A DNA stretch of 64,000 nucleotides. It comes from Bacillota bacterium (GTDB lineage: Bacteria; Bacillota; Clostridia; Christensenellales; Aristaeellaceae). Below, one piece after another: positions 52,615 through 62,077 of this stretch. The first letter of the stretch is position 1; each line of letters opens with the position of its first letter. The position numbers were made by a program, and so were the translations under genes. Below the pieces are notes generated by a model, which was not told the DNA's origin, searched no databases, and was given only the letters and a program-made list of their open reading frames with translations. The stretch is from contig JAEZHM010000075.1 in assembly GCA_023416585.1 (NCBI GenBank), positions 1 to 64,000 on the forward strand, written 5' to 3'.

Positions 52615-53190
52615 CTAGATCGGGTATTCCTCCTCAATGGACATATCCGCAATGACTTCCGTAAGGCTCGTATCCGCCTGCAGTTCCTTGGGCAGCGCGG
52701 TCAGCTTCACATAGCCTTCGATGGACGCAATGTCCAGGTAATGCATGCCCGCCACGGCCAGTATTTCCCTGGCCACGGTGGAGCGGTGAGCCACCACCAT
52801 GAACCGTTTACCCCGGGCTCTTAATTGCTGCAGCGCGCGCTCAAAATCGCCGTCGCCGCTGAAGAGAACCGCCATATCGTAATTGTCGATGGTATTGAAC
52901 AGGTCCAGAACGATCTCCACATCCAGGTTGCCTTTTTTCTTTGTCTCTTCGCCGTTGTGGATTTCCTTCAGGGGCTTGGATACGATGGTATACCCCATCA
53001 AAGGCAGCATCTGCACAAAGCGGTTTTGAGACTCCGCCTTATAGTCGATGGCTGTGTAATAATAGGCATCCACCACGTCGCCCATCATGCGGAAGTATTC
53101 CAAAAACCTTTTCAGATCTATGTTCCACCCCAGGTACTTGCGCTGTGTCCGGTACATGTTCCCACCGTCTACGAAGATGGCGATCCTCAA
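52615..53190 (-). CDS. NYN-domain (LabA/DUF88-like) nuclease
   Basis: A 191-residue PIN-like NYN protein, expected to be a metal-dependent ribonuclease. The acidic residues are in FVDGGNMYR, KGNLDVEIVLDLFN and LFSGDGDFERAL. No cellular RNA target is predictable. It lies 37 bases after the GH105 gene and may be co-transcribed with the glycan cluster, though its role is unrelated. Confidence 0.88.
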   Translation of the reverse strand: MRIAIFVDGGNMYRTQRKYLGWNIDLKRFLEYFRMMGDVVDAYYYTAIDYKAESQNRFVQMLPLMGYTIVSKPLKEIHNGEETKKKGNLDVEIVLDLFNTIDNYDMAVLFSGDGDFERALQQLRARGKRFMVVAHRSTVAREILAVAGMHYLDIASIEGYVKLTALPKELQADTSLTEVIADMSIEEEYPI

Positions 53191-53227
53191 GCAAAAGCCC
53201 CCTATTTGTATTAAGATTTCGTTTGGA

Positions 53228-54286
53228 TTATCGAATCATCCCTGATGATAACAGCTTGTCATATTCCAACGCCGCAAATACCGCCGCCGCCACACCGTAA
53301 GGGTAGTTTGCCTTGCGCGGCGTGTATTTGTATCCCAGGTATGGAAAGATATGCAGCGGAATGGTGGGCGCGCTGATTTCGTTCAGGAACACGCCCTCTT
53401 CCGTTTCCAGGACGCCGTCCGTCACTGCGCGGAAGGCCTTTACTCCGGGCTGCAAAAAGCGCTCTTCCAGGTATCCCCTCCGAACGCCATGCAAAAGCCC
53501 AGCGGCGATCAATGCTGTGGCAGAAAGCTCCCGATACAAATCACTTCCAAGCACCGTGGAAAAGCTTCCGTCGGGCCGCTGGCTAATGACGACCGCTTCT
53601 GCTGTGCGAAGGAAGATTTTTTGTATCTCCTCTTTTTTAGGATGGCCCGGGCCGATAAAATCCAGGATCATGGGCAGCGCGCATACCACCCAGCCGTTGC
53701 CCCTTCCCCAGTAAACTTCGCCCCTGGGATGTGGTTTTGCCCGTTTCACCCAGTAGCTATGCCGCCACAAGCCGTTTTTTTCATCCTGCATATAGCGGCT
53801 ATAAATTGCCGGCTGGCGGGCCGCGTAGTGCAAAAGCTCCCAATCCCCCGTTTCGGCGCCGTAGCGGGCGGGAAAAACACTGAACATCATCAGGCTGTCC
53901 ACCCAGATGGACTTGGGATAAAACTTCCCCGCAATGTTTTTGCCCAGGTGGTTCACCGCATCGCCTATGAGCCTTGGCTCGTTTTTGATATAGTCAAGCA
54001 CCCTGTCTGTAAGAAATGCGTAATCCCCGTTTTTCTTTTGCATGGTGTAGGTAATCAGTGCCGGGGCACATGTATCGGCGCATACCACCCGTGGCGGATG
54101 CTGCATGTAGTAGTCGCAAAAGCCTGTCAAGAAGGGCTTGTAAATATCGGTACCAAGATAATCATCCAATTCCGAAAGGGCATAGCCGAACAGCGCTTCA
54201 CCCCACATCCAGCGCATCTTCGGCTCCCGGATCTTCACCATATAATCGCAAAGACGCTTGATTTTGTTTAGTTCGGACGATGCCAT
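53228..54286 (-). CDS. Glycoside hydrolase family 105 (unsaturated uronyl hydrolase)
   Basis: 352 residues of the (alpha/alpha)6-barrel GH105 family, which remove the 4,5-unsaturated uronic sugar left by polysaccharide lyases. The key Asp is Asp130 (SIWVDSLMMF), with YWGRGNGWV near 192-200. No signal peptide: it acts inside the cell. Next to a lyase-like protein and a hexuronide-type symporter this makes a coherent breakdown route, probably for pectin-like or glycosaminoglycan-like fragments. Confidence 0.9.
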   Translation of the reverse strand: MASSELNKIKRLCDYMVKIREPKMRWMWGEALFGYALSELDDYLGTDIYKPFLTGFCDYYMQHPPRVVCADTCAPALITYTMQKKNGDYAFLTDRVLDYIKNEPRLIGDAVNHLGKNIAGKFYPKSIWVDSLMMFSVFPARYGAETGDWELLHYAARQPAIYSRYMQDEKNGLWRHSYWVKRAKPHPRGEVYWGRGNGWVVCALPMILDFIGPGHPKKEEIQKIFLRTAEAVVISQRPDGSFSTVLGSDLYRELSATALIAAGLLHGVRRGYLEERFLQPGVKAFRAVTDGVLETEEGVFLNEISAPTIPLHIFPYLGYKYTPRKANYPYGVAAAVFAALEYDKLLSSGMIR

Positions 54287-54306
54287 ACTGGCCCTCCTTT
54301 ATAAAG

Positions 54307-56172
54307 TCAGTCGCCTTCCCGGATCCCAGTTGCAATGTTCAGCCGAAGGCTGCTTTCCCCAAAGCGAAGGGCATACTCCTGCGGATCACGCTTTACCTCT
54401 CCAAATTGGCAGGAAAGGCGGGGATACTCCGTATCAAGCCCAAGATCGCCAAACCGGAAGCCACCTCTATATTCCAGCGACCAACAGTCTCCCCAGCCCG
54501 TGCCATCCTCAAGAGCCAGGCCCTTTCCGATAAACGTATACAGCTTGAACCGGCTCACCTTTTGAATAAAGGTTTCCAGGCTGATAAAATCTTTCCCACT
54601 GCCCATCATCACTGCCCAGCCGGTCATATTGCCCCGCTGGATCAGCTCTTCCTCCCCCGCTTCCTCCAGCGGGTTCAAAGAAAACAGCGCAATATATCCT
54701 TCCCCCTTGCGGCCCACATACAGCCGGTCATGCACCCTTTTCATCTGATCGAACTTTGCTTTGGGAAAATAAGCGTGGGTGTACATCTGCCTCTGCTTTT
54801 CCATGAACCCCTTGCGCTGGCCAAGTTGGTACAAGCACAGGCATACGTTTTTGTGCTGTGCGGCGTCGGGATGTATGCCGTTGCCCACCCAATAGGAAGG
54901 GGAAAAATTGCGGGCGTTGTCTTCAAAAAATGCGGCCCCCGGATGCGTTGTGAAAACAGTCACGCCACCGGGCAAAGTTGCCTGCCAAATATGCTGCTGG
55001 TCGCCGAACTCCCCGGCGTGGTGCCTTTGGGCGGTGGAAAGCATGTAATGTTCCGTTTTGTATGTATAAGTGTTAGCCCGCTGGATGGCGATGCCCTGGG
55101 TGACAGGATTCAGCAGCCGCACCAGGGCCGGCAATACACCCAGCTTCCTTAACCATGGCATATCCAGCACCTTTAAATCTTTCAAAAAATCGTTGGTGCG
55201 AAGCTTCCAAAGCCGGAACATATTCATGGTCATGTTTACGGATTCCGGGTTGGTGAAAGCCTCCATAGCCCACAGATACCGGCCCATATCCAAAACTGTC
55301 CGCGCGCCCCGGAATTTTTCACGCACCTCATTAAGATTAAGACCCATGGAATCCTTGATCTCCAAAGGGCCTTTTTCGAGGGCGATTGCCAGAATCACCT
55401 TGGGAACACGGTAGCTTTTATTCAGAACAAACTCCGCCGACAGCCGGGTATAATCATACAGCCTTTCGGGAAAGAAGCCGAAAGCACGCTTCATGATATC
55501 CAGTACATCCTGTTTCTGCGGTTCCTTTTTTTGTGCTTCGTAACAGCGGCCGGAAGCCGCGCAAAAGTATCCCTGGAAATTGTGCAGCGCCATATCCAGC
55601 AAGAGAAGATCTAGCAGCATGGCAGCCTGAGTTCGGATTTCCTCCTCCCCTGCAAAATCGATCAGCAGAGAAAGCGGGGCGATGTCTTCCTCATAGTAGG
55701 TGTTGGAGTGAAATTCACTGAACCCGAACTGGAAGCGCCGTTTCATCCAAGTGAGCAGCACACTTTTCGCCTTTTCGCGGTGCGCTTCCCCTTTGATGCC
55801 ATTGTTTGAAAACACATCGTTAGGATACAACTGCCCGGCCAAATACTCGCATGCAGCAAACAGCAATTGATGGTTTTCCGACCAATAGCACATGCTGTCC
55901 TCGCCAGGCTCGTCCATCCAATACTTGAAGCCCAGCACCGTCTTTTTCATGGCATCCAGCGTGGAACAGGAAATCAAAGCTGCATAGGCGTACAGGGAAC
56001 GCAGGATACATACCATGCGGAAATCCGCGCAGTCGTAACGTGTATCAATAAATTGAAGGATCTCATGAACTTGTCTTTCGTCCGCATCTTCACCCCGGGC
56101 AAGTTTTTCAATGTCCGCAAAGCACTTGCGGTTCATCTTCAAGCTCATGGGAATATCCAGTGACTTGTCCAT
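54307..56172 (-). CDS. Unclassified polysaccharide-lyase-like protein
   Basis: 621 residues, not assigned to a named family. The first 330 residues are helical and fit an (alpha/alpha) toroid, with WSENHQLLFAACEYLAGQLY and GFSEFHSNTYYEEDIAPLS supplying the Asn-His and Tyr residues typical of lyases. The rest is strand-rich (STAQRHHAGEFGDQQHIWQA; HPGAAFFEDNARNFSPSYW), like the beta-sandwich of PL8- and heparinase-type enzymes. No signal peptide. It lies 20 bases before GH105. A role in making unsaturated oligosaccharides is inferred. Confidence 0.55.
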   Translation of the reverse strand: MDKSLDIPMSLKMNRKCFADIEKLARGEDADERQVHEILQFIDTRYDCADFRMVCILRSLYAYAALISCSTLDAMKKTVLGFKYWMDEPGEDSMCYWSENHQLLFAACEYLAGQLYPNDVFSNNGIKGEAHREKAKSVLLTWMKRRFQFGFSEFHSNTYYEEDIAPLSLLIDFAGEEEIRTQAAMLLDLLLLDMALHNFQGYFCAASGRCYEAQKKEPQKQDVLDIMKRAFGFFPERLYDYTRLSAEFVLNKSYRVPKVILAIALEKGPLEIKDSMGLNLNEVREKFRGARTVLDMGRYLWAMEAFTNPESVNMTMNMFRLWKLRTNDFLKDLKVLDMPWLRKLGVLPALVRLLNPVTQGIAIQRANTYTYKTEHYMLSTAQRHHAGEFGDQQHIWQATLPGGVTVFTTHPGAAFFEDNARNFSPSYWVGNGIHPDAAQHKNVCLCLYQLGQRKGFMEKQRQMYTHAYFPKAKFDQMKRVHDRLYVGRKGEGYIALFSLNPLEEAGEEELIQRGNMTGWAVMMGSGKDFISLETFIQKVSRFKLYTFIGKGLALEDGTGWGDCWSLEYRGGFRFGDLGLDTEYPRLSCQFGEVKRDPQEYALRFGESSLRLNIATGIREGD

Positions 56173-56189
56173 ACACTCCTCCGGAAACC

Positions 56190-57626
56190 TCAGGATACGA
56201 ATTTCTTCTTTAATGCCTCGTATTCCGCTTTCTCAGTACCGCTCAATCCATCCAGCCCGCCGTGATGTAGCTTATCATTAAAATACTTGATCCGCTGGCT
56301 TATTTGCGGTGTCAGCCCAAAGCCCTTTGCCTTGAACCATGCATAGCCCATCAACAGCGCAAAGGGAAGGAACATGATCACCCTGATGCCAAGGATTGCC
56401 GTCTGCGGCTGCGCAGGTAAGGGAATATCATCGGTAGGAAGCACAAAGCCGGTCAAGGATAGCATGTTCCCGATCAGAAAGGTGGCCACAGCGGTGCTGA
56501 TGGTACGCACAAACGCCATCACGCCGCTTAATGAGCCGGTGATGCGCTCTTTCAGGCCCATCTCCGTAATATCCACCACGTCGGGGAATATGATCCAGCT
56601 CATGGCCTGGGCCCCGGCAAATCCCAGCGCCGTCAGCACGGTGATGCCATAAATGCCCCATGCGGGCCAGCCGGAGGGGTATATGGCGATGCAAAGGGAG
56701 CCTGCAATCGCCAGCGGCAGCCCGATGCGGTAAATCTTCGTCTTGCTCACCCTGCCCACCAGGCGATTGAATAATGGGAACATCAGCATTTGAACACCAA
56801 GGAACATTCCCAAAAAGACCGTGCTGGTCATGCCTCTTACCACGTACAGGGAGTAATACATCACCACCGCGGCCACCATGTCCAGCGTGACAGCCTGGGC
56901 CAGGTACAACTGCATCAGCTCACGGAAGGCGCGCACATGAAAAGGCTTTATCAAAGCTTTAAAGGATATGGTGGAACGTTTGTCCTCATAAGGAACCCGT
57001 TCCCTAGACTTCAGGGCGGTCAAAATCACCGGCACGGCAAACAGCGTGCCAAATCCGAGCACAAGCGTGAAATACGTGCCTGTAAAGGGTAGGTTTCGTT
57101 TGATGCTGTCTTCAAAAAGCAGCGAAGGCAGAAGCGTGCACAAAGCGGTGGATGCCAGAGAGAAAACAAGGCGCAGGATATTCACCTTATTGCATTCATC
57201 AAAATCCTCCGTAACTTCGGTGCTCATAGAGCTGTAGGGTACCGCAATGATGGAGGCCACCGTATTGTATATAAGGTATGAAGCGGTAGCAAAAAGCATC
57301 CTTGCGGTCTGGGAGGAAAAGTTAACCGGCAGCCACAAAAGCGCCATGGAAGGGATAAGCAAGATTCCGCCGGCCAGGATATACGGGCGGCGCCGGCCCA
57401 TTTTTGTGCGGGTATTGTCGGTAATCACGCCCAGCAGCGGGTCGACAACCGCGTCCCACACCTTGGAAATCAGGATGGCCAATCCCGCCAGGGCAGGTTC
57501 AATACGAAGCACATTCGTCAAAAAGATCAGGTACAGCACAGACAATACCGATTGGCCGCCGCCACCGAAAATATCCCCCGCCGCAAACGCCGCCATTTCC
57601 CGCCGGGTCATTTTGTCTCTGGCCAT
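56190..57626 (-). CDS. GPH-family sugar:cation symporter
   Basis: 478 residues, twelve expected helices. The MelB-type signature SKVWDAVVDPLLGVITDNT and GRRRPYILAG mark the glycoside-pentoside-hexuronide family, which imports glycosides or uronides with Na+ or H+. It is the first gene of the cluster with the lyase-like and GH105 genes and probably brings in their substrate. Promoter at 57679-57707. Confidence 0.92.
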   Translation of the reverse strand: MARDKMTRREMAAFAAGDIFGGGGQSVLSVLYLIFLTNVLRIEPALAGLAILISKVWDAVVDPLLGVITDNTRTKMGRRRPYILAGGILLIPSMALLWLPVNFSSQTARMLFATASYLIYNTVASIIAVPYSSMSTEVTEDFDECNKVNILRLVFSLASTALCTLLPSLLFEDSIKRNLPFTGTYFTLVLGFGTLFAVPVILTALKSRERVPYEDKRSTISFKALIKPFHVRAFRELMQLYLAQAVTLDMVAAVVMYYSLYVVRGMTSTVFLGMFLGVQMLMFPLFNRLVGRVSKTKIYRIGLPLAIAGSLCIAIYPSGWPAWGIYGITVLTALGFAGAQAMSWIIFPDVVDITEMGLKERITGSLSGVMAFVRTISTAVATFLIGNMLSLTGFVLPTDDIPLPAQPQTAILGIRVIMFLPFALLMGYAWFKAKGFGLTPQISQRIKYFNDKLHHGGLDGLSGTEKAEYEALKKKFVS

Positions 57627-57678
57627 TGTTCCACCGTACCTTTCGTATCCGGTTTTCCGCAGCTAATATGTTATTGTC

Positions 57679-57707
57679 ATTATAAAACATGCGCAAAGCC
57701 TTGTCCA
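57679..57707 (-). promoter_or_regulatory. Promoter of the glycan cluster
   Basis: Minus strand TGGACA, 17 bases, TATAAT, about 50 bases before the symporter start. Confidence 0.65.
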
Positions 57708-57748
57708 TAAAGTTTCTTTTTGTCGAAAAGAATCAGGCTATAAAATAC

Positions 57749-57788
57749 CGCGCAATGATCAGGAATGATCTCCCTGCCTCATTGCGCG
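57749..57788 (-). terminator. Terminator after the second aldo-keto reductase gene
   Basis: Arms CGCGCAATGA / TCATTGCGCG (57749-57758 / 57779-57788). On the minus strand it is followed by GTATTTTATAG. Confidence 0.65.
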
Positions 57789-57816
57789 ATATAATTGGTA
57801 GAACTTTATGCTTTTC

Positions 57817-58968
57817 TTACTTACCGAACAAAGCCTGCGCATCTTCCATGCGCTTTATAACCGGCACGGCAAACGGGCACCTCTCCTCGCATTGCCCACA
57901 GGAAATGCAATCGCCGGCGTGAACAGCCAAGGCTTCGTAATGGCCGCGGATGGTGGCGGGTATATCCTCCTGTACGGCGGCTAGATCAAGATACTTGTTC
58001 ACCTGCGCAATATCGATGTTTTGAGGGCAGGGCAGGCAATGATTGCAGTACATACAGCGGCCTGTCATGGCATAAACATCCGTCGCTCCAAGAATAGCAG
58101 AATAATCCTTCTCCTGCTCGGTAGCCGTTTCAAACGCCACGGCCTTGCGCACCTCGTCGGGTGTTCTTAAGCCTACCAGCACGCTGCTCACAGCCGGCCT
58201 TGTCAAAGCATATTGTAGTAGCTGGCTGGGCGTCAGTGCCACATGGAAGGGTGAGGATTCTTCGCGTAAAAGCGAACCTGCTCCGAACCCTTTCATGACG
58301 GTGATGCCCACACCTTTGGCTTCACAGGTGCGGTAAAGCGCTTCCCTTACAGGGTTCATGCCAAGCAAGCCTTCCTGTTGGTAAGAATCCTTTTTGAAAA
58401 GGGAATCCAAATCCATGCCTTCCGGGAGCAGGTCAAAGGCTGGGTTTAAGGAAAACATAAGCACATCGATCAGCCCGGATTTGACAGCCTCCAGCGACAC
58501 CGACGCATTGTGGGAACTCATGCCCACCGCGCGGATGACACCCTTCTCCTTGAGCTTGCGCACATACTCCATCACCGGGCCGTTAAGAACCGTTTCCCAA
58601 TCTTCCATCGCATCGATGAAGTGCAGCATGCCGATATCCACATAATCGGTTTGAAGGCGTGTCAAAAAGTCCTCAAAATAGGTTTTGTTAAGCTGTTCAT
58701 CCCTGGTGCGGTAATACTGCCCGTTTTGCCAGGTGGCTCCAATATGCCCCTGCAAAATGACCTTATCCCGCCGCCCCTTCAGGGCGTTGCCGATATAGGT
58801 GCGCACATTCGGCTCGGGCATGAATACATCCAGGATATTGATACCCTGGTCTATCGCCTCACTCACCACATCCGAAACCAATTTCTCTTCCTTGTTCTCC
58901 AGATGCTCGCAGCCCAGCCCAACCTCGCTGACATTTAGTTCCGTTGCACCTAATCTGATAAGCCGCAT
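57817..58968 (-). CDS. Aldo-keto reductase with C-terminal ferredoxin domain (2)
   Basis: 383 residues: barrel (RLGATELNVSEVGLGCEHL; GMLHFIDAMEDW) plus two 4Fe-4S sites near the end (CMYCNHCLPCPQNIDI and CISCGQCEERCPF). It starts four bases after the stop of the MFS gene, so the two form an operon. It may reduce a product of the imported compound. Substrate unknown. Confidence 0.9.
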   Translation of the reverse strand: MRLIRLGATELNVSEVGLGCEHLENKEEKLVSDVVSEAIDQGINILDVFMPEPNVRTYIGNALKGRRDKVILQGHIGATWQNGQYYRTRDEQLNKTYFEDFLTRLQTDYVDIGMLHFIDAMEDWETVLNGPVMEYVRKLKEKGVIRAVGMSSHNASVSLEAVKSGLIDVLMFSLNPAFDLLPEGMDLDSLFKKDSYQQEGLLGMNPVREALYRTCEAKGVGITVMKGFGAGSLLREESSPFHVALTPSQLLQYALTRPAVSSVLVGLRTPDEVRKAVAFETATEQEKDYSAILGATDVYAMTGRCMYCNHCLPCPQNIDIAQVNKYLDLAAVQEDIPATIRGHYEALAVHAGDCISCGQCEERCPFAVPVIKRMEDAQALFGK

Positions 58969-58971
58969 ACT

Positions 58972-60222
58972 TCACCCTTCTTTCTTATGAAATACTCTTT
59001 TCCACATAAGGCTTGCACTTGCAAGCATGGTCAAGGGAAACACGATGGCAAGAAAGAGACCCGTTTTCAATCCCGCCTCCGTCGCGGTAAGCCAGGGAAG
59101 CCAGCTTTCAATAAAAGTGTGCATTCCTTTTTGAACGGCGTTGGAAACAGACCCAACCAGGCCCGGTCCAACTGAACAACCCACATCTCCCGCCAAAGCC
59201 AGCAAAGCGAACATGGCAGTTCCGCCCCGGGGAAAATTCTTTGATGCAATGCTGAATGTTCCGGGCCACATAAGCCCAACTGAAAGGCCGCACAAGCCGC
59301 AGCCCAGCAGCGCCAGAAGCGGCACCGGAGAAAATACCGCCAGAAGGTAGCTGGCAATACAAAGCGCGCTCGAGAAGAACAGCGCCTTCTCCAAATGAAG
59401 ATGCGATCCCTTCACGCCGTAGATCAAACGGGAAAGGCCCATCAGTATGGCAAACAGGCATGGCCCCAACAGGTCCCCCATCATTTTGGAAACGCCAAGC
59501 CCAGCCTCCGCAAACAGTGACGCCCATTGGGACATGGCCTGTTCCGCCGCACCAGCGCATACCATCATCAAAAAGAACAGCAAAAACAATGTCCGCCTGT
59601 TGCTCTTCCCGGTTTGCGGAGCTGCGGCGGCAGCATGATCGTTCAGCGACCGAAGCGGCACCTTCAAAAAAAGGAAGAAATTGAAAAGCGGAACCAACGC
59701 CCAAGCCATGGCCAAGTACTGCCAGCGCGCAACGCCGAACAGCAGGAAATACGCTGTGGACAAAACGACAACCGCTACATGCCCCCAGCAGTAAAAGGAA
59801 TGCAAAAGGCTCATGGAGGCGGCTTTTTTATCCCCCGGCAGCGATTCTACAATGGGGCTGATGATGACCTCGATCAATCCGCCGCCCACAGCGTTTATGC
59901 AGGTAGCCACGATCAGCCCGGCATATGGGTATGTGAATATATGGGGCAGTATGCCCATACCCATCAGCCCAGCCACGCAAAACACATGCGCGCCTGCCGC
60001 CACAGCCCTATATCCCACCTTGTCCGCAAAAACGGAAGCAATAAGGTCTACGGCGATTTGGATGATAAAGTTCAAAGATATCAAAAGAGCCAAATCAGCT
60101 AGTGAAACGTTCCATTCCCTTTGGAATGTCAGAAACAGCAAGGGGGCCAGGTTGTTGACGATGGCCTGCGTCACATATCCCAAATAGCTGGAAAGAAGGG
60201 TGTGCTTATAGGTCAGGCGCAT
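58972..60222 (-). CDS. MFS transporter, FHS/fucose-permease-like
   Basis: 416 residues with twelve expected helices. It resembles sugar-type MFS carriers (LTFQREWNVSLADLALLISL; GGGLIEVIISPIVESLPGD). The ATG at 60222 follows AAGGAG by six bases; an in-frame ATG at 60300 has no site. It is co-transcribed with the aldo-keto reductase gene. Substrate not predictable. Confidence 0.85.
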   Translation of the reverse strand: MRLTYKHTLLSSYLGYVTQAIVNNLAPLLFLTFQREWNVSLADLALLISLNFIIQIAVDLIASVFADKVGYRAVAAGAHVFCVAGLMGMGILPHIFTYPYAGLIVATCINAVGGGLIEVIISPIVESLPGDKKAASMSLLHSFYCWGHVAVVVLSTAYFLLFGVARWQYLAMAWALVPLFNFFLFLKVPLRSLNDHAAAAAPQTGKSNRRTLFLLFFLMMVCAGAAEQAMSQWASLFAEAGLGVSKMMGDLLGPCLFAILMGLSRLIYGVKGSHLHLEKALFFSSALCIASYLLAVFSPVPLLALLGCGLCGLSVGLMWPGTFSIASKNFPRGGTAMFALLALAGDVGCSVGPGLVGSVSNAVQKGMHTFIESWLPWLTATEAGLKTGLFLAIVFPLTMLASASLMWKRVFHKKEG

Positions 60223-60250
60223 GATGTTCTCCTTGTGTGCATTCTTTATA

Positions 60251-60279
60251 AGGATAGCACATGCGTCGAACAGGTTCAA
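60251..60279 (-). promoter_or_regulatory. Promoter of the MFS/aldo-keto reductase operon
   Basis: Minus strand TTGAAC, 17 bases, TATCCT. Confidence 0.5.
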
Positions 60280-60310
60280 GTAGGGCAGGCCCAAATGCAC
60301 ACCTTTCCCC

Positions 60311-60338
60311 TTGCGGCAATCTTAAGCCGTGGTATAAT
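60311..60338 (+). promoter_or_regulatory. Promoter of the esterase-tlyA operon
   Basis: TTGCGG, 16 bases, TATAAT, about 29 bases before the start codon. Confidence 0.6.
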
Positions 60339-60366
60339 GGAAAAAATAATATCCGGAGGCGTTAAC

Positions 60367-61131
60367 ATGGCGCTTTTGCAGGTGGAATTCTTTTCCCATG
60401 TGCTGGGCCGCTGCACCGGCATGAACGTAATATTGCCCCAGGAATCAAAGGGACCTTTCCCCACGCTGTACCTTTTGCACGGCCTGTCGGACAATCACAC
60501 CATCTGGTCACGCCGTACAAGCGTAGAGCGGTATGCCGATCATTATCCCCTGGCCGTTGTCATGCCTGATGGAGGGCGCAGCTTTTATACGGACATGGCC
60601 GAAGGCGATAGGTATTTCACCTTTATTTCTGAAGAACTTCCAAAGGTTTGCGAAAGCTTCTTCCCGCTGTCCAAAAAACGGGAAGACCGCTACGCGGCGG
60701 GGCTTTCCATGGGCGGCTACGGTGCCATGAAGCTGGGTCTTTCCTGCCCCAACCGCTATGCGGCGGTGGCCAGCTTATCCGGCGCGCTGCAGATGGATCC
60801 CAAATACCACACGGAGCAGTCCGATGATTTCGTGCAGGAATTGATCCGCATCTTCGGCAGCCCGGAGAAATTCGCCGGCAGCGAAAACGACCTGTTCCAT
60901 TTGGCTCAAAAGCTTGCAAAACATCCCGAAAAAGCGCCAAAGATGTATGTGGCCTGCGGCACAGAAGATTTTCTGCTGCAAGGCAACCGCATGTTCAAAA
61001 AGGAATTTCAAAAGGTGTTCGACATGACATACGAAGAATCCCCCGGCACCCATGAATGGGGCTTCTGGGATGAACACATACAAAAAGTGCTGGCGTTTTT
61101 GCCGCTGCAAAATCATAATAGTAAGCCATGA
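60367..61131 (+). CDS. Alpha/beta-hydrolase esterase (FrmB/tributyrin-esterase-like)
   Basis: 254 residues. The nucleophile is Ser114 in AGLSMGGYGAM, the acid Asp is in CGTEDFLLQ and the base His in PGTHEWGFW. The oxyanion region is LYLLHGLSDNHTIW. It splits short-chain acyl esters such as sugar acetates, or S-formylglutathione-type substrates. GGAGG is seven bases before the ATG at 60367; longer in-frame starts lie in the MFS promoter zone. Confidence 0.9.
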   Translation: MALLQVEFFSHVLGRCTGMNVILPQESKGPFPTLYLLHGLSDNHTIWSRRTSVERYADHYPLAVVMPDGGRSFYTDMAEGDRYFTFISEELPKVCESFFPLSKKREDRYAAGLSMGGYGAMKLGLSCPNRYAAVASLSGALQMDPKYHTEQSDDFVQELIRIFGSPEKFAGSENDLFHLAQKLAKHPEKAPKMYVACGTEDFLLQGNRMFKKEFQKVFDMTYEESPGTHEWGFWDEHIQKVLAFLPLQNHNSKP

Positions 61132-61958
61132 AGAACAAAGCAGCGCGGCGCAAGGCCATCCATATCCTTATGGAAGAAGGCCTCTTTCAAACGGCGGAGG
61201 AGGCTCTTCCCTATTTCCTTGGCGGGCAGGTATTCTGCGGCCAGGAGCGAATCACCAGCCCTTCCCAGCTTGTATCCAGTGATAAGCCTATGCGCGTTAT
61301 GGGCAGGGATCTGCCCTTTGTGGCCAAGGGCGGACTAAAGCTTAAGGGGGCAATGCAGGATTTTAACATATCGGCAAAGGACCGGGTATGCATCGACGCC
61401 GGCGCCTGCACCGGCGGATTTACCGACTGCCTGGTAAAAAGCGGGGCATCGCTTGTATATGCCGTAGAAGTGGGCTTTGGCCAGCTGGCGGGAAGCCTCA
61501 GGCAAAGCCCCAAGGTTGTAAATTTAGAAAAAACCAATATCAGCGATGAAAAGCTGCTGTCCCTGTCGCCCAAACCCGACCTGGCCAGCGTAGATTTGAG
61601 CTATCTTTCATTGCGCAAGGCCGTGCCGGTGTTTGCAGATATCATGGGCTTTACGGGTGAACTTATGTGTTTGGTGAAGCCTCTGTTTGAAGTGGAGGAT
61701 GCCGTGGCCCGGCGCACAGGCATCCTTAAGGACGATGCCTATCTTCCCCTGTTGTTAAGCCTGATACGGGACTTGAACGGACAAAACCTTACGCATGTGG
61801 TGAACGTAACCAACAGCCCCGTTACAGGCAACCAAGGAACGCTGGAGTTTTTCCTGCATGTGAAACTAGGGGATCAGACGTCTGATATTGACTTAAGCGA
61901 GTCTGCGGAGGAGGCAGTTCAAAGGGTGCTGAAACTGGACAGCTACAGGAAAGCCTAA
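61128..61958 (+). CDS. tlyA: TlyA-family rRNA 2'-O-methyltransferase
   Basis: 276 residues: an S4 RNA-binding domain (about 1-65) followed by an FtsJ-like methyltransferase domain. It contains AKGGLKLKGAMQDF, the SAM site DAGACTGGFTDCLVKSGA, and SVDLSYLSLRKAVP. TlyA methylates ribosomal RNA and was once called a haemolysin. Its start overlaps the esterase stop by ATGA. Confidence 0.92.
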   Translation: MKNKAARRKAIHILMEEGLFQTAEEALPYFLGGQVFCGQERITSPSQLVSSDKPMRVMGRDLPFVAKGGLKLKGAMQDFNISAKDRVCIDAGACTGGFTDCLVKSGASLVYAVEVGFGQLAGSLRQSPKVVNLEKTNISDEKLLSLSPKPDLASVDLSYLSLRKAVPVFADIMGFTGELMCLVKPLFEVEDAVARRTGILKDDAYLPLLLSLIRDLNGQNLTHVVNVTNSPVTGNQGTLEFFLHVKLGDQTSDIDLSESAEEAVQRVLKLDSYRKA

Positions 61959-61983
61959 AAATCTTTATTTTTTCTAATCTACG

Positions 61984-62077
61984 GGCGGGCCATGGCCATG
62001 TTCCCGATGACCGGCAATGTAAAAGATGAAGGATATGCCGGAATCAGGGAACAATTCCATGGCCCGCCTCGTTTTTT
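61984..62077 (+). ncRNA. Three-tier nested hairpin leader/terminator before the SH3b gene
   Basis: Outer stem 61984-61995 / 62057-62068 (GGCGGGCCATGG and complement), middle stem GTTCCC/GGGAAC (62000-62005 / 62047-62052) and inner stem CCGGCA/TGCCGG (62011-62016 / 62036-62041) are separated by 4-5 base internal loops, and TTTTTT follows at 62072-62077. It can terminate tlyA transcription. Its regular build could also be a regulated leader for the SH3b gene 46 bases later. It matches no riboswitch I know. Confidence 0.65.

Noticed and set aside
53351..54271. 306-residue open frame on the plus strand
   Set aside because: Antisense of the GH105 gene, which has clear catalytic motifs.
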